Of a DNA stretch of 62,821 nucleotides, positions 8,552 to 16,618 are shown one piece after another. Source of the stretch: Deltaproteobacteria bacterium (lineage in GTDB: Bacteria > Desulfobacterota > Binatia > UBA9968 > JAJDTQ01); NCBI GenBank assembly GCA_028818775.1, contig JAPPNE010000061.1:1-62821 (forward strand), in the 5' to 3' direction. Numbering within the stretch: position 1 is the stretch's first letter; each line of letters starts with the position of its first letter. The position numbers and the translations under genes are program-made. The notes below the pieces were generated by a model. The model searched no databases. It had not been told where the DNA came from and saw only the letters and a list, made by a program, of their open reading frames with translations.

Positions 8552-9601
8552 TCACACCAACCGCACCCCATACTCCTCCCGCCCGGTCACGTGTCCGACG
8601 AGGGCCGCCGCGGGCACGTCCCGGTCGATCAGCGCTTTGACCAGCGCTTCGCCGTCCTTTTCCGCCACGGCGATGAGCAGACCCCCGGAGGTCTGCGGGT
8701 CCAGTGCCACCTCGGCGAGGGCGTCGGAGACGCTCCCGTCGATGACGGTCTTGTCGTCGAGCCATTCGCGGTTGCGCTTGCAGCCGCCGGTGAGGTTGCC
8801 GCCGGACTCGGCGAGTTGGGCGACGTCCGGCAGTACCGGCAGCCGGGCGGCCTCGAAGGTGATGCTGACGCTGCCGTCGAGGGTCATCTCCAGGCCGTGG
8901 CCGAGCAGGCCGTAGCCGGTGATGTCGGAGCAGGCGTGGACGTCGAAGTCCCTCATGACCTCGGCGGCGTACTTGTTGAGGGTGGCCATGGAGGCAATGG
9001 CCTGGTCGATGCTCGTCTGGGAAACGTTGCCGCGCTTGACGGCGGTGGTGGCGATGCCGGTGCCCAGGGCCTTGGTGAGAACCAGCACGTCGCCCTCACG
9101 GGCGCCGATGTTGCGCAGGATGCGGTCGGGGTGCACGGTGCCGGTGACGGCCAAGCCGTACTTGATCTCCTCGTCGATGATGGAGTGGCCGCCGACGATG
9201 ACGGCGCCGGACTCCTTCACCTTGTCGGCGCCCCCGCGCAGCACCTCGCCCAGCACCTCGATGTCCATCTTCCCCTTGGGGAAGCAGACGATGTTGAGGG
9301 CGGTGGCGGGCACCCCGCCCATGGCGTAGACGTCGCTCAAGGAGTTGGTGGCGGCGATCTGGCCGAACATGTAGGGGTCGTCGACGATGGGCGTGAAGAA
9401 GTCCACGGTGTTGACGATGGCCAGGTCGGGACGCAACTGGAAGACGCCGGCGTCGTCGGCCGTCTCGGTGCCTACCAGCAGATCAGCGGATTCGAACTTG
9501 GGAAGCCGGTGCAGAACCTGCACCAGATCGGCGGGGCCGAGCTTGGCCGCTCAACCCGCGGCCTTGACTTCCTGGGTCAGCCGGATGGCTTCCATGGACA
9601 T
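8552..9601 (-). CDS. selD: Selenide, water dikinase; itself a selenoprotein (Sec17 encoded by UGA)
   Basis: The full gene has 349 residues if the in-frame TGA at 9551-9553 is read as selenocysteine. Reading from the ATG at 9601 (AAGGAG seven bases upstream), residues 7-20 give Arg-Leu-Thr-Gln, then Ala-Gly-Sec17-Ala-Ala-Lys20. These positions match the catalytic Cys17 and Lys20 of E. coli SelD. Downstream the fit stays good: Asp-Asp-Ala near residue 43, the Asp-Phe-Phe segment, Gly-Gly-His-Ser, and Asp-Pro-Gln-Thr-Ser-Gly-Gly near the C terminus. The enzyme makes selenophosphate from selenide and ATP for SelA. A gene caller stopping at TGA would start at GTG 9523 and lose the active site. A SECIS-like hairpin lies 26 bases after the UGA. 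It is the last gene of selA-selB-selD. Confidence 0.95.
9506..9526 (-). promoter_or_regulatory. Candidate bacterial SECIS element within selD
   Basis: In the mRNA a 9-bp stem forms between CUGGUGCAG and CUGCACCGG (one G-U pair) around a GUU loop. The stem begins 26 bases after the UGA and the loop starts about 35 bases after it, with G as the first loop base. That resembles bacterial SECIS elements bound by SelB. Pairing is read directly; function is inferred. Confidence 0.7.
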
Positions 9602-9642
9602 TTGAGAACTCCTTGAGACTGCTCTCGCGGTCTCGTTGGCGA

Positions 9643-11553
9643 TCAGTTTCTCCCCGGCTTGAGCCTCCTCACGTCGCCCACCCGCATGGTCACGCCGGTG
9701 CGGTCGAAGTACTCTAGCACGGGGATGGTGTACTTGCGGCTCGACTGCAGGATGTCCCTGAAGGTGGCCGCGCTCATTTCCTCGTGGCTCTCGAAGTAGC
9801 TATATAAATCGGCCTTGATCCTGTCAATGGAAGCCTTGAGATAGTAGAGCTCGGTGGTCACCCGGACGATCTCCCCCTGCCGTTCCATGACCCGGATCAC
9901 CTCGTTCAGCTTCGGGCGCTCCACCCCGAGAGCCTTCTCGATCTCCTTCAGGTAGGGCGGGGCGAGCGGGTTCCTGGCCAGCGCGGCGGAGATCTCGCCG
10001 GACAGCGACTTCTCCCGCGCGCCCAACTCTACGCGATGATCCGGCAGGCGCAGGTGGTTGCCGTCCCGGACGCACACGCCCTCGGCCGCCAGGAGGTCCG
10101 TCAGGTCCCGGAACAGCCGCGCCGACGCGCCGCTGGCCAGTCTCGCGCGGACCTCTTCGAGGTCCATGCCCGGCGCCAGCGGATGGCTCTCGTGGAACGC
10201 CGCCAGGGCGGAGCGCAGCCGCTCCCGGAAGCCGTCCCACTTCTCCTCGGTGGTGTAGACGCGCTCCCGCTCGGAATCGAAGGAGCGGAGCCCCTCGGTC
10301 CGTTCCAGCCAGTCGCGCGTTTCCTCCCGCTTCAGGTTGAGGAACTGGCAGATGGAATCGGCCCCGGTGGCCAGACTCGCGTCCCCGGCCAGGAAGCTCC
10401 GGATCATCTCCGGCGTGTCGCCTTCGCGCAATGTCCGCAGCCGCTGCTCGACGTCCTTCTCCCGGCGCCGGTGCCGCCGCGCCCGCGGGTCCACGACCTC
10501 GCCGCCCCCCAGGGTCTTCTGCGCGGTCTCGTCGCGCACGATGAAGTGGTCGCCGCGCATGACCAGCAGCGGCTCGGTCAACAGCACCTGGCAGTAGGTC
10601 GTCTCCTTGGGCTCCACCTTCTCGGTGTCGCCCAGGAAGACGAGCTTTCCCATGCGTTCGGCCGTCCCCAGGTGAATCCGCACCCGCTGGTGGTTCTTGA
10701 TCCCCTTGGCGGCCGCCGGCCGCACCTCCAGGTGGGCGTCGAAGCGCGTCGACGCCAGGGTCAGCTCCTCGTGGCAGATCATGTGGCCGCGTTCCAGGGC
10801 GCCGCGATCCTGGCCGGTGAGGTTGAGAGCCACGCGCTGGCCCCAGCCCGCCGACTCCACCGACTGGCCGTGCACCTGGATACTGCGGACGCGGAACTTC
10901 TGGCCGCCGGGGACCGCGTGGACGTGGTCGCCGGTGCGCACCTCGCCCGCCAGCCCGGTGCCGGTGACGATGACCCCGTGCCCCTGGAGCACGAACACGC
11001 GGTCCACCGGCAGCCGGAAGAAGCCGCTGGGGGCCGGCCGGTCGATGTCCGTCAACGCGTCGAAGATCCCCTTCCGCACCTCTTCCAGTCCGTCTCCCGA
11101 GACGGCGGAGAAGTGGACCACCGGCGATCCTTCCAGCGCGGTCTCGAAGGTCAGGATCTCGATCTCCTCCTCCACTTCCCGGACCCGCGCCTCGGACACC
11201 AGGTCCACCTTGGTGATGACGAACAGCGCCGTCCGAACTCCTAGGAGGTGGACGATGTCGAGGTGCTCCTCGGTCTGCGGCATGACCCCGTCGTCCGCCG
11301 CCACCGTGAACAGCACGAGGTCGATGCCGTGGGCGCCGGCGAGCATGTTGCGGATGAAGCGCTCGTGGCCGGGCACGTCGACGATGCCGGCCTCGCTGCC
11401 GTCGGGCAGGGACAGGTGCGCGAACCCCAGGTCGATGGAGATGCCGCGCTCCTTCTCCTCCTTGAGGCGGTCGGTGTCCGCGCCGGTGAGGGCCTTGATG
11501 AGGCTCGTCTTGCCGTGGTCGATGTGGCCGGCGGTGCCGATGATGTATGGCAT
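9643..11553 (-). CDS. selB: Selenocysteine-specific translation elongation factor
   Basis: A 636-residue GTPase, close to E. coli SelB (614). The G1 loop is Gly-His-Ile-Asp-His-Gly-Lys-Thr-Ser near residues 9-17, G3 is Asp-Val-Pro-Gly-His-Glu, and G4 is Thr-Lys-Val-Asp. EF-Tu-like beta-barrel domains fill about residues 170-340. The C-terminal third carries winged-helix segments (for example Leu-Lys-Glu-Ile-Glu-Lys-Ala-Leu-Gly and Thr-Phe-Arg-Asp-Ile-Leu-Gln-Ser-Ser-Arg-Lys) that bind the SECIS RNA. It brings Sec-tRNA(Sec) to UGA codons preceding SECIS hairpins. It lies between selA (108-base gap) and selD (41-base gap) on the same strand. Confidence 0.97.
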   Translation of the reverse strand: MPYIIGTAGHIDHGKTSLIKALTGADTDRLKEEKERGISIDLGFAHLSLPDGSEAGIVDVPGHERFIRNMLAGAHGIDLVLFTVAADDGVMPQTEEHLDIVHLLGVRTALFVITKVDLVSEARVREVEEEIEILTFETALEGSPVVHFSAVSGDGLEEVRKGIFDALTDIDRPAPSGFFRLPVDRVFVLQGHGVIVTGTGLAGEVRTGDHVHAVPGGQKFRVRSIQVHGQSVESAGWGQRVALNLTGQDRGALERGHMICHEELTLASTRFDAHLEVRPAAAKGIKNHQRVRIHLGTAERMGKLVFLGDTEKVEPKETTYCQVLLTEPLLVMRGDHFIVRDETAQKTLGGGEVVDPRARRHRRREKDVEQRLRTLREGDTPEMIRSFLAGDASLATGADSICQFLNLKREETRDWLERTEGLRSFDSERERVYTTEEKWDGFRERLRSALAAFHESHPLAPGMDLEEVRARLASGASARLFRDLTDLLAAEGVCVRDGNHLRLPDHRVELGAREKSLSGEISAALARNPLAPPYLKEIEKALGVERPKLNEVIRVMERQGEIVRVTTELYYLKASIDRIKADLYSYFESHEEMSAATFRDILQSSRKYTIPVLEYFDRTGVTMRVGDVRRLKPGRN

Positions 11554-11661
11554 GGCGTGTGCGGTCCCGTGCCGGTCAGAGTGGACTCGACGCTTGCTCG
11601 ATCATGGTCGCCGTTGTGCCCGCGGTCCCGGGTGCCGGCTGACGGCGAGAGTCTTGCGCGA

Positions 11662-13074
11662 TCATCGCGTCCCTTCAGGCGACATGAGGGGCTCGAGGTT
11701 GGGCACCACCGACTCGGGGTCGCCGGCGCTTCTCAGGTCGAGGATGAAGCGGTCGTTGTGAATGCGGCCGATGACGGGCGGGTCGGCCTGCCGAAAGAAC
11801 CGCGCCACCTCGTCGGGGCTCATGCCGCGGCCGCGCACGGCGATGCCCTTGCTCGGGATCTCCTCGGTGGGGAGGGCGCCGCTGCCGATCTGGCAGGTGC
11901 AGTCCACGAGCTCCAGCTCGTAGTCTGGCCCCAGGCGCTCCCGCAAGAGCGGCAGCACTCTCCGGCCGCCTTCCTCGATCTCGTCCGGCGGACGGCTGAA
12001 GGCGCGCAAGGTGGGGATCTCCCGGGTCAGGTCGGGGGACTGCACGTAGCTCCGGAGCGTCGCCTCCAGCGCCGCCAAGGTGAGCTTGTCGCAGCGCAGC
12101 GCGCGCTTGAGAGGGTTGCGGTTCATGCTCTCGATCCAGCCCTTGGTGCCGGCCACGAGCCCCGCCTGGGGTCCGCCGAGGATCTTGTCGCCGCTGAAGG
12201 TGACCACGTCCGCGCCCATGGCCACGCGCTCCGCCACCAGCGGCTCCCGCGGCAGCCCGAGCTTGCCGAGGTCCACAAGCGCGCCGCTCCCCAAGTCCTC
12301 CATCACCGGCACCCCGCGCTCCCGGCCGATGGCCACGAGGTCCTTCAACTCCACCTCCGCGGCGAAACCCACCACCCGGTAGTTGCTGGTGTGCACCTTG
12401 AGCAGCAGCCCGGTGTTCTCGTCGATGGCCTCGGCGTAGTCCCGCGGGTGGGTGCGGTTGGTGGTGCCCACCTCTCGCAGGATGGCGCCGCTCTTGGCCA
12501 TGACCTCCGGGATGCGGAAAGAGCCGCCGATTTCGATCAGCTCGCCCCGCGACACGACGACGTGCTTGCCCTCGGCCATGGAGTTGAGCCCCAGCAGCAC
12601 CGCCGCCGCGTTGTTGTTCACCGCCGCCGCGGCCTCGGCCCCGGTCAGCTCCCGCAGCAGCGCCTCGATGCCCGCCTCCCGCTGGCCCCGCTTGCCGTGC
12701 TCGAGGTCGAACTCCAGGTTGACGGGGTGGCGCGCGGCGAGGGCGGCCGCCGCGGCCGCGGCCTCCGAGAGCAGGGCCCGCCCCAGGTTCGTGTGCAGGA
12801 TGGTGCCGGAGGCGTTGACTACCCGCACCATGCCGGGCCGGGCGGCGCGGGCGAGCTTCCTTTCCAGGTCCGTTATGATAGATTCCTCGTGCAAACGGTC
12901 GGACGGAAGGTCGCGGCCGGATCGTATGACCTGCCTCAGTTCATCCATGAGGCCCCGCAGGGTCGCCGTCACGAACGGCCGGCTGAACCGCTCCAGCAAC
13001 GGCGCCGCGGCAGGGTGATTCATGACGCGGTCCACGGAGGGCAGCTCACGCAGCAGGTCGGTTTCCGGTTTCAT
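11662..13074 (-). CDS. selA: L-seryl-tRNA(Sec) selenium transferase
   Basis: A 470-residue PLP enzyme (E. coli SelA is 463) that converts Ser-tRNA(Sec) to Sec-tRNA(Sec) with selenophosphate. The N-terminal domain contains Leu-Pro-Ser-Val-Asp-Arg. Later come Asn-Leu-Gly-Arg-Ala, the Val-Asn-Asn-Asn-Ala-Ala-Ala-Val segment, and the PLP-binding Lys in Phe-Ser-Gly-Asp-Lys-Ile-Leu-Gly-Gly-Pro-Gln-Ala-Gly near residue 300. It is the first gene of the selA-selB-selD unit and is divergent from the MFS gene over about 55 bases. The tRNA gene selC is not in this window. Confidence 0.97.
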   Translation of the reverse strand: MKPETDLLRELPSVDRVMNHPAAAPLLERFSRPFVTATLRGLMDELRQVIRSGRDLPSDRLHEESIITDLERKLARAARPGMVRVVNASGTILHTNLGRALLSEAAAAAAALAARHPVNLEFDLEHGKRGQREAGIEALLRELTGAEAAAAVNNNAAAVLLGLNSMAEGKHVVVSRGELIEIGGSFRIPEVMAKSGAILREVGTTNRTHPRDYAEAIDENTGLLLKVHTSNYRVVGFAAEVELKDLVAIGRERGVPVMEDLGSGALVDLGKLGLPREPLVAERVAMGADVVTFSGDKILGGPQAGLVAGTKGWIESMNRNPLKRALRCDKLTLAALEATLRSYVQSPDLTREIPTLRAFSRPPDEIEEGGRRVLPLLRERLGPDYELELVDCTCQIGSGALPTEEIPSKGIAVRGRGMSPDEVARFFRQADPPVIGRIHNDRFILDLRSAGDPESVVPNLEPLMSPEGTR

Positions 13075-13129
13075 GAGTCAGCATCATCAAACTAGCCCTT
13101 CGGTCCGGTAGACGCAAATCTCACCGCAC

Positions 13130-14332
13130 GTGACACCCTCCTCCTCACCCTCACCCCGGCGCTGGTTCTATCTGTTCATCACGACGCTGGCGCAGACCGC
13201 GCTGGCGACCATCCACATGGGCATCCCGACGCTGGTGCCGCTCATCCAGAAGGAGCTCTCGCTGACCCTCACCGAGGTCGGCATCCTCGTTTCGATGATC
13301 AACGTCGGGGTCGTGGCCGCCGTCCTCGCCGCCGGCAAGGCAGCGGACCGCTACGGCGAGCGGCGCATCATCGGCTACGGCACCGCGGCGTGCGGCGTGC
13401 TCGTACTCGCGGTGTTTTTTGCACGGGACTTCCCCGGCCTCCTCGTCCTCTTCCTGCTCCTGGGGCTCCCCATCGCCACCGGCACCCCGGCTGGCAGCAA
13501 GGCCATCGCCGGCTGGTTCCCGGACCGCGAGCGCGGCACCGCCATGGGCATCCGCCAGACCGGCATCCCTCTGGGCGGCACCATCGCGGCGCTCACGCTG
13601 CCGTCCCTGGGCTTGGTCTACGGCTGGCGCCCGGCGCTGTCCGTGGTGGGCGTCGTCACGGTGGCCACCGGGGTGCTGGTGCTGCTGTTCTACCGGGAAC
13701 CGGAGCGGGCGCGGGTCGCGGACGGCGCGGCGCCCGCGGTGGGGTTGAGGGAGATCATCCGAAGCGGGGACATCTGGGCGGGGGCGTTCTACGCCGCGGT
13801 GCTCGCGGGATGCCAGTGGTGCTACATCAGCTACATCGAGCTGTATCTCACCGAGGACGTGTTCTTCTCGCTGGTCTTCGCCGCCGCGTTGCTGGCGGTG
13901 GGACAGGCCTGCGGCGGCGCCGGGCGCATCGGCTTCGGCATCGTCAGCGACAGGGCCTTCTACGGGCGGCGCGTGCCCGTGCTCATGATGCTGGCGCTGC
14001 TCGGCTCCGCCGCCGGCGCGGCCACCGCCTTCCTGTCGCCCGGGATGCCCTGGTGGCTCGTGGCCGTGGTCGTGTCGCTTCTCGGCCTCGGCACCATGAG
14101 CTGGCAGGGACTGTACCTCGCCCTGGTCGCCAAGGTCGTCGGCATCCGCATCGCCGGCGTCGCCATCGGCCTGACCAACACCGTGGCCTTCGCCGGCGTG
14201 GTGGTGCTGCCTCCGGCCTTCGGTTTCATCGCCGACTACACCGAGTCCTACAAGATGGCCTGGATCGCCCTGGCCATCGCCATCGCCGTGCCGCTGCCGT
14301 TCCTGTGGAGGGTCCGGGAGGACGCGCTATAG
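13130..14332 (+). CDS. Major facilitator superfamily transporter
   Basis: A 400-residue inner-membrane protein with about twelve hydrophobic helices. The loop between helices 2 and 3 reads Gly-Lys-Ala-Ala-Asp-Arg-Tyr-Gly-Glu-Arg-Arg, the MFS motif A. A second conserved block, Asp-Arg-Glu-Arg-Gly-Thr-Ala-Met-Gly-Ile-Arg-Gln-Thr, follows helix 4 and is frequent in carriers of organic anions (nitrate/oxalate/formate-like MFS). The proposed GTG start is uncertain because no clear ribosome site is visible; a later in-frame start is possible. The substrate cannot be inferred. The gene converges on the deacetylase gene, with repeat family 1 between them. Confidence 0.85.
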   Translation: MTPSSSPSPRRWFYLFITTLAQTALATIHMGIPTLVPLIQKELSLTLTEVGILVSMINVGVVAAVLAAGKAADRYGERRIIGYGTAACGVLVLAVFFARDFPGLLVLFLLLGLPIATGTPAGSKAIAGWFPDRERGTAMGIRQTGIPLGGTIAALTLPSLGLVYGWRPALSVVGVVTVATGVLVLLFYREPERARVADGAAPAVGLREIIRSGDIWAGAFYAAVLAGCQWCYISYIELYLTEDVFFSLVFAAALLAVGQACGGAGRIGFGIVSDRAFYGRRVPVLMMLALLGSAAGAATAFLSPGMPWWLVAVVVSLLGLGTMSWQGLYLALVAKVVGIRIAGVAIGLTNTVAFAGVVVLPPAFGFIADYTESYKMAWIALAIAIAVPLPFLWRVREDAL

Positions 14333-14360
14333 GTTTTCCCTCTGTCATACGCGCCTCCTT

Positions 14361-14479
14361 CCGTCATTCCCGGGGAACAGGCTGTGTCAGAACACCATCT
14401 GAGAGAGGCAACAACCCCCTGAATCGTCATTCCCGCGAAAGCTTGCCCTCGACCCCGATCGGGGGCGGGAATCCAGGGG
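14361..14479 (+). repeat. Composite dRS3-like repeat, family 1 (left copy)
   Basis: The copy has two GTCATTCCCG modules. The first continues as GGGAACAGGC-GTGT and the second ends as GGGCGGGAATCCAGGGG, joined by a linker containing GGCAACAACC. An inverted copy lies at 15372-15460, and the second module (55 bases, 14425-14479) is repeated base for base at 18877-18931. ATTCCC-N-GGGAAT cores resemble Neisseria dRS3 elements. Confidence 0.8.
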
Positions 14480-14502
14480 GGGACGGGGGACCCGAAACCC
14501 GA

Positions 14503-15339
14503 TTAGCCACCCAGACAATACTCCGCGATCTCTCGATAAGTGGGTTGCCAGATCTCGCCGCGGTGCCGGTTGACGTACTCGATGATGCGTTCGAAGCCGG
14601 CGGCGAGGTAGGGCCGGCCGCCCAGTTCGGCGTGGACGCAGGCGTCGATCATGCCCGGGCGCCCTCGGTTGGCCTCTTCGTAGACGAAGTCGAAGCCGTC
14701 CTTGAATCCGGTGAAGAAGGTGCTGGCGTTGCCGAGGCCGTTGCCCCAGGCGCGCCAGTCGTTGGCGTACCAAGTCTTGGGGATCACGCAGATGCGCCGG
14801 CCGTCGACCGACTCCACGTGAGGGATGTCGTCGTCCGACGGGTCCCCGGACCACAGGTAGCCTGCCTCGGCGAGGAGTCCCAGCGTGACATCTGTGTGAT
14901 GCCCGCCCGGACCGAACCAGCCCACCGGCCGCGCCCCGGTGATGTCCTCCAGGATCCGGGTGCAGGAGGCGATCTCCTCTTGCTGTTCTTCCGGACTCAG
15001 CTCGATCATGCTGACTTCGTTGGTGGTGCCGTGGCCGGCGATCTCGTGTCCGGCCTCGTGCAGCGCGCGCACCGCGTCCGGCCACTTCTCCGCCGCCAGC
15101 GAGTTCACCAGGATCATGGCGCGCACGTTCTGCCGCTCGAGGATCTCGAGGATGCGCCAGACGCCGGCGTTGCCGCCGTACTCCGCATGCGAGAGCGAGC
15201 TGTGGTTCACGTCGATGCGTGAATCCATCTTGAAGCGGCCGGTCTTGCGGAAGGCCTCCAGCGCGATGCTGAAAGTGCAGCAGACGAGCTTGTCGTCGGG
15301 CCACCGGATGGTGCGTCGAAAAGCGGAGTCGTTGGCCAT
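14503..15339 (-). CDS. Polysaccharide deacetylase family protein (NodB-homology domain)
   Basis: A 278-residue protein starting at the ATG at 15339, chosen for its AAAGGAA ribosome site; an extension to 15375 lacks one. The NodB fold is seen as Ala-Met-Ile-Leu-Val-Asn then Glu-Ala-Gly-His-Glu-Ile-Ala-Gly-His-Gly-Thr, which supplies the metal His residues. A later Pro-Val-Gly-Trp-Phe-Gly-Pro-Gly-Gly strand follows. The closest functional subclass is the PuuE-like / cyclic-imidase group, whose members cleave C-N bonds of small molecules such as allantoin or imides rather than chitin, and the lack of a signal peptide agrees. The gene is bracketed by inverted copies of repeat family 1. Confidence 0.85.
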   Translation of the reverse strand: MANDSAFRRTIRWPDDKLVCCTFSIALEAFRKTGRFKMDSRIDVNHSSLSHAEYGGNAGVWRILEILERQNVRAMILVNSLAAEKWPDAVRALHEAGHEIAGHGTTNEVSMIELSPEEQQEEIASCTRILEDITGARPVGWFGPGGHHTDVTLGLLAEAGYLWSGDPSDDDIPHVESVDGRRICVIPKTWYANDWRAWGNGLGNASTFFTGFKDGFDFVYEEANRGRPGMIDACVHAELGGRPYLAAGFERIIEYVNRHRGEIWQPTYREIAEYCLGG

Positions 15340-15371
15340 GATCGGTTCCTTTCGTAACTCGCGGCCCCTCC

Positions 15372-15460
15372 CCACCCCTGGATTCCCGCTTCCGCGGGAA
15401 TGACGTTTAGGGAGGTTGTTGCCTTTGTGGTTTACACGGCCTGTTCCGCGGGAATGACGG
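15372..15460 (-). repeat. Composite dRS3-like repeat, family 1 (right copy, inverted)
   Basis: Read on the minus strand this has the same order as the left copy: GTCATTCCCGCGGAACAGGC, GTGT, GGCAACAACC, GTCATTCCCGCGGAAGCGGGAATCCAGGGG. It lacks about 12 bases of the linker and the roughly 20-base insertion seen in the second module of the left copy. It fills the gap between the deacetylase and acyl-CoA dehydrogenase genes. Confidence 0.8.
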
Positions 15461-15490
15461 TGTGGGGTGGCGATGCCACTTCTCCTATCG

Positions 15491-16600
15491 TCACGCCGCC
15501 CGTGACGAAAGCCGCGCGTAGCGCTTGCGGTGTGCGGCGGCGTTGCCGTACTGCGCCGACAGCGACATGGCCCGGCGCAGGTACAGGCTCGCGTCGTACT
15601 CGTCGGTGAAGCCGATGGCGCCGTGCATCTGCACCATGGACTTGGTCACCGAGAGCGCGGCGTCCGAGGCGCGGGCCTGGACCGCCGCAACCATCGCGCG
15701 GTTGCCGCGCCCCTCGTCCATGGCGGCGCATACCTGGTAGAGCAGGGAGCGCGTCAACTCGATGTCGATGTGGTCGTTGACGGCCCGATGCTGCAATGCC
15801 TGGAACGAGCCGATGAGCCGTCCGAACTGCTCGCGCGTTCCCAGGTAGTCCACCGCCAGGGCCAGCCCCTGCTCCATGATGCCCAGCATCTCGGCGGACG
15901 TTCCGAGAAGCACCAAATCCAGCGTGGCCGTGGCGACTTCCGTGCCTCGTGCGCCTTGCGCGATCACCGCGTCCGGGGCGATGTCCACGTCCGCCAATGT
16001 CAGCGCCGCGTGACCGGTGCCGTCCACGCGCCCGCGCTGTACGACCTCCAGTCCGCCGGCGTCGCGCGGCACAAGGCACACCACCGTGCCGTCGCCGCTC
16101 CGGGCGCCGACGATGAAACCGTCGGCCGCGGCCGCACCGGGAACCGCGCCGATCTGCCCGGTGAGCCGAAAGCCGCCGTCTTCGGCCACCGCCTGGACGC
16201 GCGTGCCCTCCGGGTCCTCCGCGGCAGGGTCGTGCAGCGCCGGTACGACAACGGAGCGGCCCGTTGTCAACTCCACCAGGGCCGCGCCCATAGTCCCGGG
16301 TCCCGAAGCCACGGCCCGCGCCGCCGCCATCACCGCCGCGACAGGCTCGGTCATCAGGCCCCGGCCGGCGGCTTCCAGCACTAGCGCCGCCTCGGTGGTA
16401 CCGAGACCCAGGCCGTCCCGTTCCTCCGGAACCAGCAGCGACAGCCACCCGGCTTCCGCCACCTCCACGAGCCGCGCCCGATCGAAGCCGTGTTCGGTTG
16501 TACGGAGTTCCCGGAAACGGGCGGGTCCGGCGTGCCGTTCGACGAGCTTGTCCGCGCTCTCCCGAAGAATCGTCTGTGCCTCATCGAGGACCAGTTCCAT
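15491..16600 (-). CDS. Acyl-CoA dehydrogenase family protein (smaller, divergent subunit)
   Basis: A 369-residue member of the acyl-CoA dehydrogenase superfamily. The N-terminal helical domain reads Trp-Leu-Ser-Leu-Leu-Val-Pro-Glu-Glu-Arg-Asp-Gly-Leu-Gly-Leu-Gly. The C-terminal domain has Arg-Glu-Gln-Phe-Gly-Arg-Leu-Ile-Gly-Ser-Phe-Gln-Ala-Leu-Gln-His, and the end carries Met-His-Gly-Ala-Ile-Gly-Phe-Thr. The middle beta-domain is shorter and Ala-rich, as in non-catalytic or partner subunits of heteromeric dehydrogenases used for steroid and branched-chain acyl-CoAs. It sits 18 bases downstream of the ADP-forming synthetase. The full-length partner at 18992-20152 could complete an alpha2beta2 enzyme; this pairing is inference. 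Confidence 0.88.
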   Translation of the reverse strand: MELVLDEAQTILRESADKLVERHAGPARFRELRTTEHGFDRARLVEVAEAGWLSLLVPEERDGLGLGTTEAALVLEAAGRGLMTEPVAAVMAAARAVASGPGTMGAALVELTTGRSVVVPALHDPAAEDPEGTRVQAVAEDGGFRLTGQIGAVPGAAAADGFIVGARSGDGTVVCLVPRDAGGLEVVQRGRVDGTGHAALTLADVDIAPDAVIAQGARGTEVATATLDLVLLGTSAEMLGIMEQGLALAVDYLGTREQFGRLIGSFQALQHRAVNDHIDIELTRSLLYQVCAAMDEGRGNRAMVAAVQARASDAALSVTKSMVQMHGAIGFTDEYDASLYLRRAMSLSAQYGNAAAHRKRYARLSSRAA

Positions 16601-16618
16601 GGCTTCGCCTTTCTTGTG

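Noticed and set aside
9551-9553. TGA in selD as a pseudogene lesion
   Set aside because: It sits exactly at the catalytic residue, the frame is intact on both sides, a SECIS-like stem follows, and selA and selB are adjacent.
11554-11661. selC tRNA in the selA-selB gap
   Set aside because: The 108 bases show no acceptor pairing, no long variable arm and no T-loop sequence.
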